A stretch of DNA of 64,000 nucleotides, from contig JAEUIC010000005.1 in the NCBI GenBank assembly GCA_016795285.1, positions 1-64,000 of the forward strand, in the 5' to 3' direction. This DNA is from Planctomycetota bacterium (GTDB taxonomy: Bacteria; Planctomycetota; B15-G4; SIAN01). The notes beneath the pieces are model-generated. The model saw only the letters and a program-made list of their open reading frames with translations, was not told where the DNA came from and ran no database searches. The stretch's first letter is position 1. Each line of letters starts with the position of its first letter. The translations under genes and the position numbers were made by a program. Shown one piece after another: positions 17,817 through 27,140 of the stretch.

Positions 17817-18315
17817 ATTCGAAGTAACCGTGCAGTTGGCTGCGCTGGACGATCGCGTAGGGGAGGTTCTTCAGCGCCTCGAGCTCGCCCTTCTGCGCCT
17901 CGTCGATGCCGCGCAACAGCGGTTCCACCACGACGAAGAAGTCGTCACTGCCGGCCGGATCGAGCGATTCGCGCCGCACGCGTCCCACCATCTCGAGGCG
18001 CGACGGCGGCCGGAAGTAGCTGCTCACCATGCGGAAGTCGGGCGCCTGCCCTTGCGCCAGCTTCTTGCGCACCGGGTCGCCGGCGAGGTCGAGGAACTCG
18101 TGGGCGAAGAGGACGTCGGCGAGGCGGAGCATCGCGCGGCGCGCGGCGATCTTCTCGCCGGTCACGAGGTCGCTGAAGGTGACGTGGTCGATCGGCAGCC
18201 ACGGTCGGCGCGCGGCGTTCAAGAAGCTCGACAGGCGCAGGTCGCCGGTCCGCGCGGTCCCCTTCACGACGAAGCGCGCCGTCACGAAGAGGTGGTTGAC
18301 GATCGAGAGGTCCAT
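17809..18315 (-). CDS. Conserved-looking protein of unknown function upstream of the spermidine-synthase-like fusion
   Basis: I do not recognise this 168-residue protein. The chosen start is ATG 18315 (MDLSIVNHLFVTARF). A GTG 30 bases further upstream is also possible, and the open frame before that looks like antisense of folC. It has no signal peptide or membrane helix. It contains a mixed alpha/beta pattern with LSSFLNAARRPWLPIDHVTF and an Arg/Lys-rich middle, and ends in GYFEYE. It lies 55 bases after folC and overlaps the next gene by 8 bases, so it is probably translated with the membrane fusion and the NicO-like transporter. A regulatory or scaffold role is only a guess. Confidence 0.72.
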   Translation of the reverse strand: MDLSIVNHLFVTARFVVKGTARTGDLRLSSFLNAARRPWLPIDHVTFSDLVTGEKIAARRAMLRLADVLFAHEFLDLAGDPVRKKLAQGQAPDFRMVSSYFRPPSRLEMVGRVRRESLDPAGSDDFFVVVEPLLRGIDEAQKGELEALKNLPYAIVQRSQLHGYFEYE

Positions 18316-18370
18316 GCCGCCCTGCACCGAACCGTGGAGCACCGAGCCCGCGCGCCGCGCCCCCGCCCGC

Positions 18371-19744
18371 TCACCGCCCGCGGCGGCGCCGCGGCGGCAT
18401 CGCCCCCGCCAGCCAGAACGAGCCGGTGACGAGCAGCGCCCCGTTCGCTCCCGCGAGCCGGCGCGCCACCGCGTAGCCGTCCGCCGGGGAGCGCGAAGGG
18501 CGCGCCATGATCCCAAGCGAGCGGGCGACTGCCACGATTTCTTTCGGGGGGTAGCCGGTGCCATCGGGGACGTCGGTCGCAACGACCGGGCCGCACCGCG
18601 TGGCGAGCGCCCGCAGGCAGGCGGCGAGCGGTTTGTCGCGCTTCAGGGCGAAGAGGAGCACCGGCCGGCAGCCGGCGGCCTCGGCGACATCGGCCACCGT
18701 CCCGCGCAGCGATCGCGGAGTGTGCGCCCCGTCGCGCCAGGTGCGCGGCCGCTCCGCGATCACCTCGAGGCGGCCCGGCAGCGTCACGCGCCGCAGCGCC
18801 GCCGCGATCCTCTCGTGGTCGAGCGCGAGCCCGAGCTCCGGCCGGCGGCGCGCCAGCGCATCGACCGCCGCGAGCGCCAGCGCCGCGTTGCGCGCCGCGA
18901 AGCGCCCGCCCGGCGGCGGCGGCAGCGGCCCCCACGTCGTCGCCCCGCAGCGGATCGCGATCCCGGCCGCGCCGCGCCGCAAGCCGAGCGCGCCCCCCCA
19001 CTCGAGCAGCGGCGCCGCGACGCTCCGCGCCTTCGCGCGCAGCACCGCCGCTTCGGCGCGATGGCGCGGCACGCCCGACAGCGCCGCCGCGCCGCGCTTG
19101 AAGATGCCCGCCTTCTGCGCCGCGATCGCGGCGAGCGACTTGCCGAGGATCGCGGTGTGCTCGCGCTCGAGCGAGGTGACCACCGCCACGTCGCTCGCCA
19201 CCACGTTGGTCGCGTCGAGGAGTCCGCCGATGCCGACCTCGACCACCGCGACGTCGACGCGCGCGCGCCGGAACGCCACGAAGGCCGCCGCCGTCAGCGC
19301 CTCGAAGAGCGTCGGTGCGCCGATCCGCGCGCGCCGCGCCGCCGCCACCACCGCCTCGAGGCAGCGGCCGAGTTCGCGCGTGGTGATCGGCGCGCCGTCG
19401 AGCGCGATCCGTTCGTTCCAGCGCTCGACGTGCGGCGAGGTGTAGGTGCCGACGCGCAAGCCGTGCGCGACGAGCAGCTCGCTCGCGATCCGGCAGACCG
19501 ACCCCTTCCCCTTCGAGCCGGCCACGTGGAGCACCGGGAGGGCGCGCAACGGCTCGCGCAGCGCCGCCAGCAGCGCCGCCGTCCGCTCGAGCGAGAGCTG
19601 CACCTCGCCGCGGCGGAAGCGCGGGTCGCGTTCGAGGTTCGGGAGGGTCCGCGCCAGGCGCTCGATCGAGGCGGCGCTCTGCAGCGGGAGGCGCAGGGCC
19701 TCCCACCAGGGCTTCGCAGACGCTTCCGGTCGAACGGACGCCAT
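18371..19744 (-). CDS. folC: Bifunctional dihydrofolate/folylpolyglutamate synthase
   Basis: This Mur-ligase family enzyme of 457 residues adds glutamate to dihydropteroate or tetrahydrofolate. The ATP-binding loop HVAGSKGKGSVCR is at residues 73-85, followed by TYTSPHVERWNERI and VEVGIGGLLDATN, all diagnostic of FolC. SLEREHTAILG and the C-terminal SFWLAGAM are also typical. The start ATG 19744 follows a TACGCT hexamer by seven bases, and no ribosome binding site lies between, so the mRNA may be leaderless. A 55-base gap separates it from the next minus-strand gene. It is the head of the folC-unknown-fusion-NicO block. Confidence 0.95.
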   Translation of the reverse strand: MASVRPEASAKPWWEALRLPLQSAASIERLARTLPNLERDPRFRRGEVQLSLERTAALLAALREPLRALPVLHVAGSKGKGSVCRIASELLVAHGLRVGTYTSPHVERWNERIALDGAPITTRELGRCLEAVVAAARRARIGAPTLFEALTAAAFVAFRRARVDVAVVEVGIGGLLDATNVVASDVAVVTSLEREHTAILGKSLAAIAAQKAGIFKRGAAALSGVPRHRAEAAVLRAKARSVAAPLLEWGGALGLRRGAAGIAIRCGATTWGPLPPPPGGRFAARNAALALAAVDALARRRPELGLALDHERIAAALRRVTLPGRLEVIAERPRTWRDGAHTPRSLRGTVADVAEAAGCRPVLLFALKRDKPLAACLRALATRCGPVVATDVPDGTGYPPKEIVAVARSLGIMARPSRSPADGYAVARRLAGANGALLVTGSFWLAGAMPPRRRRGR

Positions 19745-19751
19745 CGGCGCG

Positions 19752-19757
19752 AGCGTA
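19752..19757 (-). promoter_or_regulatory. Candidate -10 element of folC (leaderless spacing)
   Basis: On the minus strand TACGCT ends seven bases before the folC ATG at 19744. With normal spacing, transcription would begin at or next to the start codon. No convincing -35 is visible. Confidence 0.3.
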
Positions 19758-19870
19758 GCGGCCGCGCTCGCCCTTCCCTGCAGGGGGGGCCGCGCTCCAG
19801 AATCGCGAACCTGCGCGCCGGGCCCGCCGTTCCGAGAGCTGCTTCCACCGGCCGCAGCGATGAGGACCCC

Positions 19871-21346
19871 GTGGCACTGACTCCGCCGAACCTCCCCTTC
19901 CCTGGCAAGAGCCGCCCGCGCTCGTCGAAGACGCAGCTGGTGGTGATGGCCTTCCTGCTGCTCGTGGTCGCGAGCTTGTTCGGCTGGCTGCGGCTCACCG
20001 AGAAGCCGGTCCACGAGGAGGTGCCGATCGACACCTCGGTGGCGCCGCTCGAGGCGGAGAACGCGCCGCCGGGCGCGCAGATCGACGTCGAGCTGCTGAA
20101 GGAGGTGAAGGACGCCACCGAGGCGGAACGGGTCGTGCGCGAGCCGGAGCCGTTCCTCCACGTGCTGATGGAGGCGGGCAAGCTGGTGCCGGGCGACTTC
20201 CGGCGCTTGAAGGCGCCCTACGCCGACGACGCGCTCTACCAGTCGATCCTCGACCAGCCCGCCGCGTGGCGCGGCAAGGCGCTGATCGCCAAGGCGCGCT
20301 TCAACTTCGCGACCGAGGAGAAGGTGCCGCTCGGCAGCGGCAGCGGCCCCGAGGGGAGCACGGAGTTCCGCTACTGGCGCGGCGTCGCGACCGACGACCT
20401 CGGCCGCGCGTGGTCCTTCTCGCTGCTCGAGCCGCCCGACGCCATCGCGCCCGGCGAGGTGATCAAGATCGAGGGCTTCTTCTTCAAGAAGCTGGCGCTC
20501 TTCGATCCGGCCGACCCGGCGCAGTTGATCGACCCGACGCTGCACCTGATCGGCAAGCGGGTGGTGAAGTCGTTCCTGCGCATGCCGCCGGTGCGCGAGC
20601 TGTCGACCGCGGTGCTGCAGTCGGTGCGCGACTACTCGATCGAGGATCGCCTCGAGATCCCCGAGGAGGCGCTCTGGCACGTGCTCTCCTACGTGCAGAA
20701 CAGCGACGCCGACGCGCTGGCCGCCGCGGCCGAGGAGGGGACGGTCAGCGACAGCGAGGCGCGCTACCTCACCAACCAGGCGCTGCAATCCGATCCCGAC
20801 CAGTTCCGCGGCGCGCCGGTGCGGCTGCTCGGCAGCGTGAGCGCCGAGCAGAAGCCGTGGTTCAAGGACGACGAGAACCCGCTCGACCTGCCGCTGCTCT
20901 GGCACAGCTTGCTGGTCCACAACGGGCCGAAGTTCACCTACCTGATCTCGACCGAGAAGCCGCCCGAATGGGTGAGCGGCCAGGCGACCGTCATCGTCGA
21001 GGGGGTCTTCCTCAAGCTCTACACCTACCAGGCGGTGAACCGGCAGACGGTGACCTGCCCGCTCGTCGTGGTGAAGCGGTTCGTGCCGTTCCGCATCGCG
21101 ACCGAGGAGCTGCGCTCGGGCTTCTCGTGGGCGCTGATCGCCATCTCGGTGCCGTTCGTGCTGCTGCTCCTGTTCCTCGCGACGCGCGATCGCAAGGCGG
21201 CCGAGACGCTGCGCGCGGCGCAGCTCGAGCGGCGGCGGCAGCGTCGCGCCGGCGCTCCGACCGCGCCGGCCGCGCCGGCCGCGGCCGCGACGCACCGCGA
21301 TCCGGCGACGCCGGAGGGGACCGCGGGAGGGGCGGCGAGCGGGTAA
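19871..21346 (+). CDS. Two-helix membrane protein of unknown function
   Basis: This 491-residue protein starts at GTG 19871, preceded by a good GAGGA at 19862-19866. One transmembrane helix is at residues 22-40 (QLVVMAFLLLVVASLFGWL) and another near 420-440 (WALIAISVPFVLLLLFLA). The roughly 370 residues between would sit on one side of the membrane, probably the periplasm. They look like two related beta-rich segments, each with a pattern ending IKIEGFFFKKL or VIVEGVFLKLYTY, resembling small OB-type barrels. The C-terminus is a charged then Ala/Pro-rich cytoplasmic tail. The gene ends ten bases before aroB. I cannot name a family. Confidence 0.75.
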   Translation: MALTPPNLPFPGKSRPRSSKTQLVVMAFLLLVVASLFGWLRLTEKPVHEEVPIDTSVAPLEAENAPPGAQIDVELLKEVKDATEAERVVREPEPFLHVLMEAGKLVPGDFRRLKAPYADDALYQSILDQPAAWRGKALIAKARFNFATEEKVPLGSGSGPEGSTEFRYWRGVATDDLGRAWSFSLLEPPDAIAPGEVIKIEGFFFKKLALFDPADPAQLIDPTLHLIGKRVVKSFLRMPPVRELSTAVLQSVRDYSIEDRLEIPEEALWHVLSYVQNSDADALAAAAEEGTVSDSEARYLTNQALQSDPDQFRGAPVRLLGSVSAEQKPWFKDDENPLDLPLLWHSLLVHNGPKFTYLISTEKPPEWVSGQATVIVEGVFLKLYTYQAVNRQTVTCPLVVVKRFVPFRIATEELRSGFSWALIAISVPFVLLLLFLATRDRKAAETLRAAQLERRRQRRAGAPTAPAAPAAAATHRDPATPEGTAGGAASG

Positions 21347-21349
21347 CCT
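21344..21349 (+). promoter_or_regulatory. Candidate -10 of aroB overlapping the preceding stop codon
   Basis: TAACCT begins with the stop codon (TAA) of the upstream gene and ends seven bases before the aroB ATG at 21357. That spacing would give a leaderless transcript. The ten-base gap has no Shine-Dalgarno sequence. Confidence 0.3.
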
Positions 21350-21356
21350 CCCGCCG

Positions 21357-22496
21357 ATGCTCGACCGCTCGCTGAAGACGCAACACGCCGCCGCCTGCCG
21401 CCTGCGCGGCGAGCGCGGCGCCCTCGCCCACCTCGGAACCTGGCTCGCCGAGCTGCTGCCGCCGCCGCGCAAGGTGGCGCTGGTCACCGACCGCAACGTC
21501 GCCCCCTTCTGGCTGAAGGCGGCCGAGACGGCCTTGAAGAAGGCCGGCTACGCGACCCACTCGCTGCAGGTCCCGTCGGGCGAGGAGAGCAAGTCGCTCA
21601 AGATCCTCGGCAACGTCTGGGATCGGGTGCTCACCTTCGGCGTCGATCGCAGCAGCGTCCTCGTCGCGCTCGGCGGCGGCGTGGTCGGCGACCTGTGCGG
21701 CTTCGCGGCGGCGACGCTGCTGCGCGGCCTGCCGCTCGTGCAGGTGCCGACCTCGCTGGTCGGGCAGGTCGACGCGGCGATCGGCGGCAAGACCGGCATC
21801 AATCGGCCGCTCGGCAAGAACCTGGTCGGCGCGTTCCACCAGCCGCACCTCGTCGTGATCGACCCCGACCTGCTCTCGACGCTGCCCGAGCGGGAGTTCC
21901 GCTCCGGGCTCGCCGAGGTGATGAAGTACGGCTGGCTCTGCGCGCCCGACCTGCTGGCGCAACTGCGCGAAGCGAACGACCTCGAGGGGCTGCGCGGTCG
22001 GCCCGAGCTGGTCGACGCCATCGTGCGCCGCTGCGCCGAACTCAAGATCGACCTGGTCGAGAAGGACGAGCGCGAGGCGGGCGAGCGGGCGCTGCTCAAC
22101 TTCGGCCACACGACCGGCCACGCGCTCGAGGCGGCCGACGGCTACCGCAACTTGCTGCACGGCGAGGCGGTGGCGATCGGCATGGTCGCCGCGTCGTTCC
22201 TCGCGGTCGACTTGGGCGTCGCCGCGGCGACGCTGCCGGCCGAGGTGAGCGAGCTGCTCGAACGCTACGGCCTGCCGGTCGCGACGCCGTTCACGCCGGC
22301 CGACCTGCTCCCCTACCTCGGCCACGACAAGAAGCGCGCCGCCGGCAAGAGCCGCTGGGTCCTCGTCGAGCGCGCCGGCTCCGCCTGCATCGTCGAGGAG
22401 CCGGCCGCCGCCAGCGTCGAGCGCGCGCTCGTCGCGATCCACCGCGAGCCGACCGCAGAGGAGCTGCCGCCCGAAGCGCCCGCCGCGGAGCGGTGA
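21357..22496 (+). CDS. aroB: 3-Dehydroquinate synthase
   Basis: This second enzyme of the shikimate pathway (379 residues) cyclises DAHP to 3-dehydroquinate with NAD+ and a divalent metal. The NAD-binding GGGVVGD is at residues 106-112. PTSLVGQVDAAIGGKTGIN follows from residue 131. Metal ligands are visible in GLAEVMKYG, NFGHTTGHALE and LHGEAVAIGM. The ATG start gives a normal N-terminus of the expected length. It sits between an unknown membrane protein and a Ser/Thr kinase on the same strand; 31 bases separate it from the kinase. No other shikimate gene is present nearby. Confidence 0.96.
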   Translation: MLDRSLKTQHAAACRLRGERGALAHLGTWLAELLPPPRKVALVTDRNVAPFWLKAAETALKKAGYATHSLQVPSGEESKSLKILGNVWDRVLTFGVDRSSVLVALGGGVVGDLCGFAAATLLRGLPLVQVPTSLVGQVDAAIGGKTGINRPLGKNLVGAFHQPHLVVIDPDLLSTLPEREFRSGLAEVMKYGWLCAPDLLAQLREANDLEGLRGRPELVDAIVRRCAELKIDLVEKDEREAGERALLNFGHTTGHALEAADGYRNLLHGEAVAIGMVAASFLAVDLGVAAATLPAEVSELLERYGLPVATPFTPADLLPYLGHDKKRAAGKSRWVLVERAGSACIVEEPAAASVERALVAIHREPTAEELPPEAPAAER

Positions 22497-22527
22497 GCGG
22501 AGCGGCGGGAGCGGCGCGAGCGTCCCC

Positions 22528-25272
22528 ATGAGCGAGCCGACCGAGCGAGCGGAGCTGCGCGAGCTGGTCGTGCAGGTCATCGAGCGGTTCGAGGAGCAGG
22601 GCGCCGCCGCGCTCGAGCAGCTCTGCACGGCCCATCCCGCCCACGCCACCGCGCTGCGCGCCCGCATCGAGGCGCTCGCGCGGCTCGGCCTGCTCGACGG
22701 CGGCAGCGCCGTGCGGCAGCGCAGCGCCACGCCGCCCGCGATCCCGACGCAGCTCGGCGACTTCGACCTGCAGGAGCGGATCGGGGCCGGCGGGATGGGC
22801 GTGGTCTACCTGGCGCGGCAGCGCTCGCTGCAGCGGCTGGTGGCGCTCAAGCTGATCCGGCCCGACCTGCTGCTCTTCGACGGCCTCGACGCGACGCGCG
22901 AGCGGTTCGATCGCGAAGTGGCCGCGATCGCGAAGCTCCACCATCCCGGCATCGTGCCGATCTACCTGGTCGGCGAGGAGGCGGGGCTCCCCTACTTCGC
23001 GATGGAGTGGATCGAGGGCGCGAGCCTCGCGGCGCTGCTCGATCACCTCCCGGAACGCGACCCGCGCCGCCTGCACGGCGCCGCTCTCGTGCCGGCACTG
23101 GCGGCGGCGCGCGGCGCATCGCACGCGGGCGATCCGCTCCCCACGCTCGGGCGACTCGCCGAGCTCTCCTGGATCGATGCGGCGGTGACCTTGGTGCACG
23201 CTGCGGCCGAGGCGATCGCCCACGCGCACGGCCGCGGCGTGCTCCATCGCGACGTGAAGCCGAGCAACCTGATGGTCGCCTCCGACGGCCGCCTGCTGCT
23301 GGTCGACTTCGGGCTGGCGTCGACCGGCGCCACGCGGCGGATCACCCGCGACGGCCACGAACTCGGGTCGTTGCCCTACCTCTCGCCGGAGCAGCTGGCG
23401 GGCGGGACCGCCGCCGTCGACGAGCGCAGCGACGTCTACGCGCTCGGCGTCACCTTCTACGAGCTGCTCACGCTGCGCAAGGCGTACTTCGAGCGCGACG
23501 CCGAGGCGACGCGCCGCCGCATCCTCGCCGGCGAACTCGCGCCGCCGCGCGCCCTCCATCCCGGCCTCGCTGCCGATGTCGAGACCGTCTGCACGACCGC
23601 GCTCGACCGCGAACCGAGCCGCCGCTACGCCAGCGCCGCCGCCTTCGCCGCCGACCTCGCCGCGCTGCTCGCACGGCGTCCGATCGCGGCGCGACCGCCC
23701 GGCCCGCTGCTGCGCTTGCGCCGCTTCGCGCAACGGCGCCCGACGCTGCTGGTCGGCGCGCTGCTCGGCGGCTTGATCGCCGCCGGCGGGCCGGCGCTGT
23801 GGGCCTGGCAGGAGCATCGCCGCAGCGACGACCTCGCGGCCGCGGCGCGCCGCCTCGAGATCGAGCTCTCCGCGACGCAGGCCGCCAACGCGCGCGCGCA
23901 GCGGGCGGCGGAGAACGGGCGCCGCGCCGTCACCGAGTTCCTCGGCCGCGTCGGTGCCGAGCTGCTGAAGCAGGTGCCGCGCTCCGAGCAGGTGCGCCGC
24001 GACCTGCTCGAGCAGGCGAGCACGCTCTACGAGAGGCTGCTCGCCGACGCTCCCGACGAACTGCCCGTCCGCCTCGAAGTGGCGCAGCACTTCCGCCTGC
24101 TGGCGATGCGCTGCGAGGAGCAGGGCGACCATGCGGCGAGCGAGCGCGCCTACGGCCGCGCCGTCGCGCTGCTCGAGGCGGTCGAGCACGACCACGGCGA
24201 GGACCCCGACTGGCAACGCGTGCTGGCGATGGTGCTCGGCGATCGCGGCGCGTCGCGCAACAACGCCGGCGGCGCCTCCGGCATCGACACCCCGGCGATC
24301 GAGCGCGACCTCGTTCGTTCCGCCGCGTTGCTGGCCGGCTTGGCGCGCCGCTTCCCCGGTCGCGACCCGCAGATCGACGCCAACGCGGTCACGACGGCGA
24401 CGCTGCTCGGCGACCTGCGGTTGCGCGACGCGCGGACCGCGGAGGCGCTCGCCGCCTACGACGCGGCGCTCGAGCTCGCGCGCGAGCTGCACGTCGATGG
24501 GCGCGCCGACGACGCCGCGAAGCTGCCGCTCTTCTCGCTGCGGATGAACCGGATCGAGGCATTGACGCAGCTCGAGGAGCTCGGCGACGCGATCGTCGAT
24601 GGCGAGGAGCTCGACGCGGAGCTCGCAGCGGCGCTGGCCAAGGCGCCGCGCCAGCGCGAGCTGCGCTTCTTCCGCGGCCAGCTGCTGACGCGGCTCGGGA
24701 CGGTGCTGACGCGCGAGGAGCGGCGCGAGGAGGCGAGCGCGGTGCTGGCCGACGCGGTGGCGCTGCTCGATGGGCTGGTGGCCGACTTCCCCGCGACGCC
24801 GCTGCTGCGCCACGCGCTGCTCGAGGCGCTCGATCGCGCGCTCGATGCGGACGACGACGCGGCGCTGCTGGCGCGCGCCGAAGCGCAGGCCGAGGCGCTG
24901 CGCGCGGCGAGCTACTCCGGCGCCGGCTTCCGTGCGCTCGCGGCCACCACCGCGCGGCGGCGCGCGGAGGCGCTCGACCGCGCCGGCGAGCACGCCGCCG
25001 CGGGCGAGCGGCTCGCGGCGGCGCTGACGGCAGCGCTCGCCTCCGAAACCACCAGCTCCGCCACCGCAGAGGACGCCGCCGACAACGACGAAGCCGACGA
25101 CGAGCGGATCGCCCCCGCGCTCGAGCTCGTCGCGGCAATGGTCGCGCGCGCCCGGCCGACCGCGGCGGCGAGCGCCGAGCGCCACTTGGTGCAGCACGCC
25201 GCCGCGCAATTGCGTGCGGCCTTCCCCGCTTCCAGTGCGGTGCGGCGGGCGCTCGAAAAAGAAAGCCTGTAA
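22528..25272 (+). CDS. Ser/Thr protein kinase with transmembrane helix and TPR-like C-terminus
   Basis: This 914-residue Hanks-type kinase has a short N-terminal helical segment (1-75) of the form often seen on Planctomycetota kinases. The kinase domain follows: GAGGMG at 86-91, the lysine in VALKLI (K108), the catalytic HRDVKPSN at 240-247, DFG at 260-262 and SLPYLSPEQL. A single transmembrane helix follows at about 408-428 (LLVGALLGGLIAAGG), and then about 470 residues of Ala-rich helical repeats resembling TPRs. The catalytic residues are intact, so it should be active. The helical tail would lie outside the cytoplasm as sensor or scaffold. The substrate is unknown. Confidence 0.92.
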   Translation: MSEPTERAELRELVVQVIERFEEQGAAALEQLCTAHPAHATALRARIEALARLGLLDGGSAVRQRSATPPAIPTQLGDFDLQERIGAGGMGVVYLARQRSLQRLVALKLIRPDLLLFDGLDATRERFDREVAAIAKLHHPGIVPIYLVGEEAGLPYFAMEWIEGASLAALLDHLPERDPRRLHGAALVPALAAARGASHAGDPLPTLGRLAELSWIDAAVTLVHAAAEAIAHAHGRGVLHRDVKPSNLMVASDGRLLLVDFGLASTGATRRITRDGHELGSLPYLSPEQLAGGTAAVDERSDVYALGVTFYELLTLRKAYFERDAEATRRRILAGELAPPRALHPGLAADVETVCTTALDREPSRRYASAAAFAADLAALLARRPIAARPPGPLLRLRRFAQRRPTLLVGALLGGLIAAGGPALWAWQEHRRSDDLAAAARRLEIELSATQAANARAQRAAENGRRAVTEFLGRVGAELLKQVPRSEQVRRDLLEQASTLYERLLADAPDELPVRLEVAQHFRLLAMRCEEQGDHAASERAYGRAVALLEAVEHDHGEDPDWQRVLAMVLGDRGASRNNAGGASGIDTPAIERDLVRSAALLAGLARRFPGRDPQIDANAVTTATLLGDLRLRDARTAEALAAYDAALELARELHVDGRADDAAKLPLFSLRMNRIEALTQLEELGDAIVDGEELDAELAAALAKAPRQRELRFFRGQLLTRLGTVLTREERREEASAVLADAVALLDGLVADFPATPLLRHALLEALDRALDADDDAALLARAEAQAEALRAASYSGAGFRALAATTARRRAEALDRAGEHAAAGERLAAALTAALASETTSSATAEDAADNDEADDERIAPALELVAAMVARARPTAAASAERHLVQHAAAQLRAAFPASSAVRRALEKESL

Positions 25273-25377
25273 CGGCGCGCCACGAAATCGGATCGCTGCC
25301 TCACCTGGGAAACCCGACTTGACGCCGTCCCATGGACGTGCTCGGGCAACCCGCGCAACTTCGTATGGAGGCACTCC

Positions 25378-27054
25378 GTGGATCGTCCCTTCGTCGCCGC
25401 GCTCGTCGCCGGCTGCTTCGTCGCCGCGGGCGCCGCCGCTCCCGCGCAAGTCCTGAAGCACAACTTCCTCGGCACCACCGGCTCGCAGCTCGGCAAGGTG
25501 GCGAGCGCGCCCGACTGGAACCACGACGCGAACCGCGACTACGTCGCCGCCGCCCCCTACGACCATTCGCTCGGGGTCTACGGGCTCGTCTCGGTGATCA
25601 GCGGCTACGACGGCACGAAGCTCTGGAACGTCTACGGGAGCGAGACCTACGCGAGCCTCTTCGGTTGGGACGTCGACATGAGCGTCGACCTCACCGGAGA
25701 TGGCGTCGAGGAGCTCGTCATCGGCGAGCCGTGGTGGTGGGACGCCGCGCAGGGCGTGCTGGCCGGGCGCGTGAACGTCTACGACGGCGCGACGCAGGCG
25801 CTGCTCTATCGCGCCTACGGCCGCGCCGCGATCCCCCACAGCGAGTTCGGCTGGTCGGTGGCGCCGATCGCCGACCTCGACGGCGACGCCCTCCCCGACC
25901 TCGTGGTCGGCTCCGCCTCGAGCCGCACCGTCGAGCTGCTCTCCGGTGCGGACGGCAGCCACATCGGCTACGCCAACAGCAGCGCCGGCTCCGGCCACGG
26001 CTACTCGGTGGCGGCGCTCGACGACATCGACGGCGACGGGGTCGCCGACTTCGCGACCGGCGAGCCGTTCAACACCGTCGGCGGCTACGGCACCAGCGGC
26101 ATCGTGCGCCTCTGGAGCGGCGCCACGCGGTCGCAGCTCTCCGTGCTCGATTCGCCGGTCGCTTCGGCCGGCGCGAACTTCGGCTGGTCGCTGGCGGTGA
26201 TCGCCGACGCCGATGGCGACGGCTACCGCGACCTCGCGGTCGGCGCGCCGCTCGATCTCGACCCGTCCAACGTGCTGACCGGCGCGGTCCACGTCTGGTC
26301 GGCGAAGGGCGCGACGTTCCTCTACGCGCTCGACGGCAAGGCGCAGAACGACCGCTTCGGCCACTGCGTCGCCGACCTTGGCGACTTCGACGGGCGCGGC
26401 GTCCACGAGTTCGCGGTCGGGGCGCCGGCGGCCGATCGCGCCTTCGTCGACACCGGGGCGGTGACGATCCACCGCGCCAGCGACGGCAAGGAGCTCTTCG
26501 AGTACTCCTACGTCGGCTACGGCACCGACAGCGCCAGCTTCGGCGACTCGATCGCGGGCGTCGACTTCGAGGGCGACGGCTTCACCGACGTCGTGGTCGG
26601 CGCACCGCAGGAGAACAACTTCGGCACCGCCAACGACGGCGAGGTCTGGGCGATCCGTTCGTGCCCGGCGCTGTGGAGCAACTACGGCAGCGGCTGGCCG
26701 GGGACGCTCGGCGTGCCGAGCCTCGTCTCGAACGCCCACCCGGCGCTCGGCGTCACGGTCACCGTGGGGATCGGCAACTCGTACGGAGTCGCCACCTTCG
26801 CCACGCTGCTGGTCGGCCTCGACGACGCCTCGATCGTCACCAACAAGGGCGGCACGCTGCTGGTGACGCCGCTGCTGTCGATCCCGCTCTTCCTGCCGGT
26901 CCTCGGCGCGAGCGTCGACGGCGACATCCCGAACGACCCCGCACTCGCGTGCACGCCGATCTTCGCGCAGGCGCTCGCGATCGATCCGGGGGCCAGCAAG
27001 GGGATGGCGTTCACGCCGGGGCTGCGGCTGATGATCGGCTTCGACGTCCCCTGA
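25378..27054 (+). CDS. Secreted FG-GAP repeat protein
   Basis: This 558-residue exported protein starts at GTG 25378 with GGAG eleven bases upstream. A signal peptide (VAALVAGCFVAAGAAAPAQ) covers residues 5-23. At least six FG-GAP repeats follow, each with an F-G-W/H-S-V element and a calcium-binding D-x-D-G-D-x-x-D loop (DLDGDALPDLVV, DIDGDGVADF, DADGDGYRDLAV). They form an integrin-alpha-like beta-propeller. The last 120 residues (after PALWSNYGSGWPGT) are a separate beta domain common on cell-surface proteins of this phylum. Likely surface or extracellular; ligand unknown. Confidence 0.9.
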   Translation: MDRPFVAALVAGCFVAAGAAAPAQVLKHNFLGTTGSQLGKVASAPDWNHDANRDYVAAAPYDHSLGVYGLVSVISGYDGTKLWNVYGSETYASLFGWDVDMSVDLTGDGVEELVIGEPWWWDAAQGVLAGRVNVYDGATQALLYRAYGRAAIPHSEFGWSVAPIADLDGDALPDLVVGSASSRTVELLSGADGSHIGYANSSAGSGHGYSVAALDDIDGDGVADFATGEPFNTVGGYGTSGIVRLWSGATRSQLSVLDSPVASAGANFGWSLAVIADADGDGYRDLAVGAPLDLDPSNVLTGAVHVWSAKGATFLYALDGKAQNDRFGHCVADLGDFDGRGVHEFAVGAPAADRAFVDTGAVTIHRASDGKELFEYSYVGYGTDSASFGDSIAGVDFEGDGFTDVVVGAPQENNFGTANDGEVWAIRSCPALWSNYGSGWPGTLGVPSLVSNAHPALGVTVTVGIGNSYGVATFATLLVGLDDASIVTNKGGTLLVTPLLSIPLFLPVLGASVDGDIPNDPALACTPIFAQALAIDPGASKGMAFTPGLRLMIGFDVP

Positions 27055-27140
27055 TCGCCGCGCTCGCGGCGTGCCACGAGAGCGTTCGCCGCGTCGCTCG
27101 CGGTCGGTCACCACCGGCCGCGAGCGACGTCTCGTGCGCC

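Noticed and set aside
14655..18176. A 1173-codon plus-strand frame opposite the spermidine-synthase-like fusion
   Set aside because: Composition is almost entirely Arg, Ala, Glu and Leu with no motif, as expected for the reverse of an Ala/Leu-rich membrane protein.
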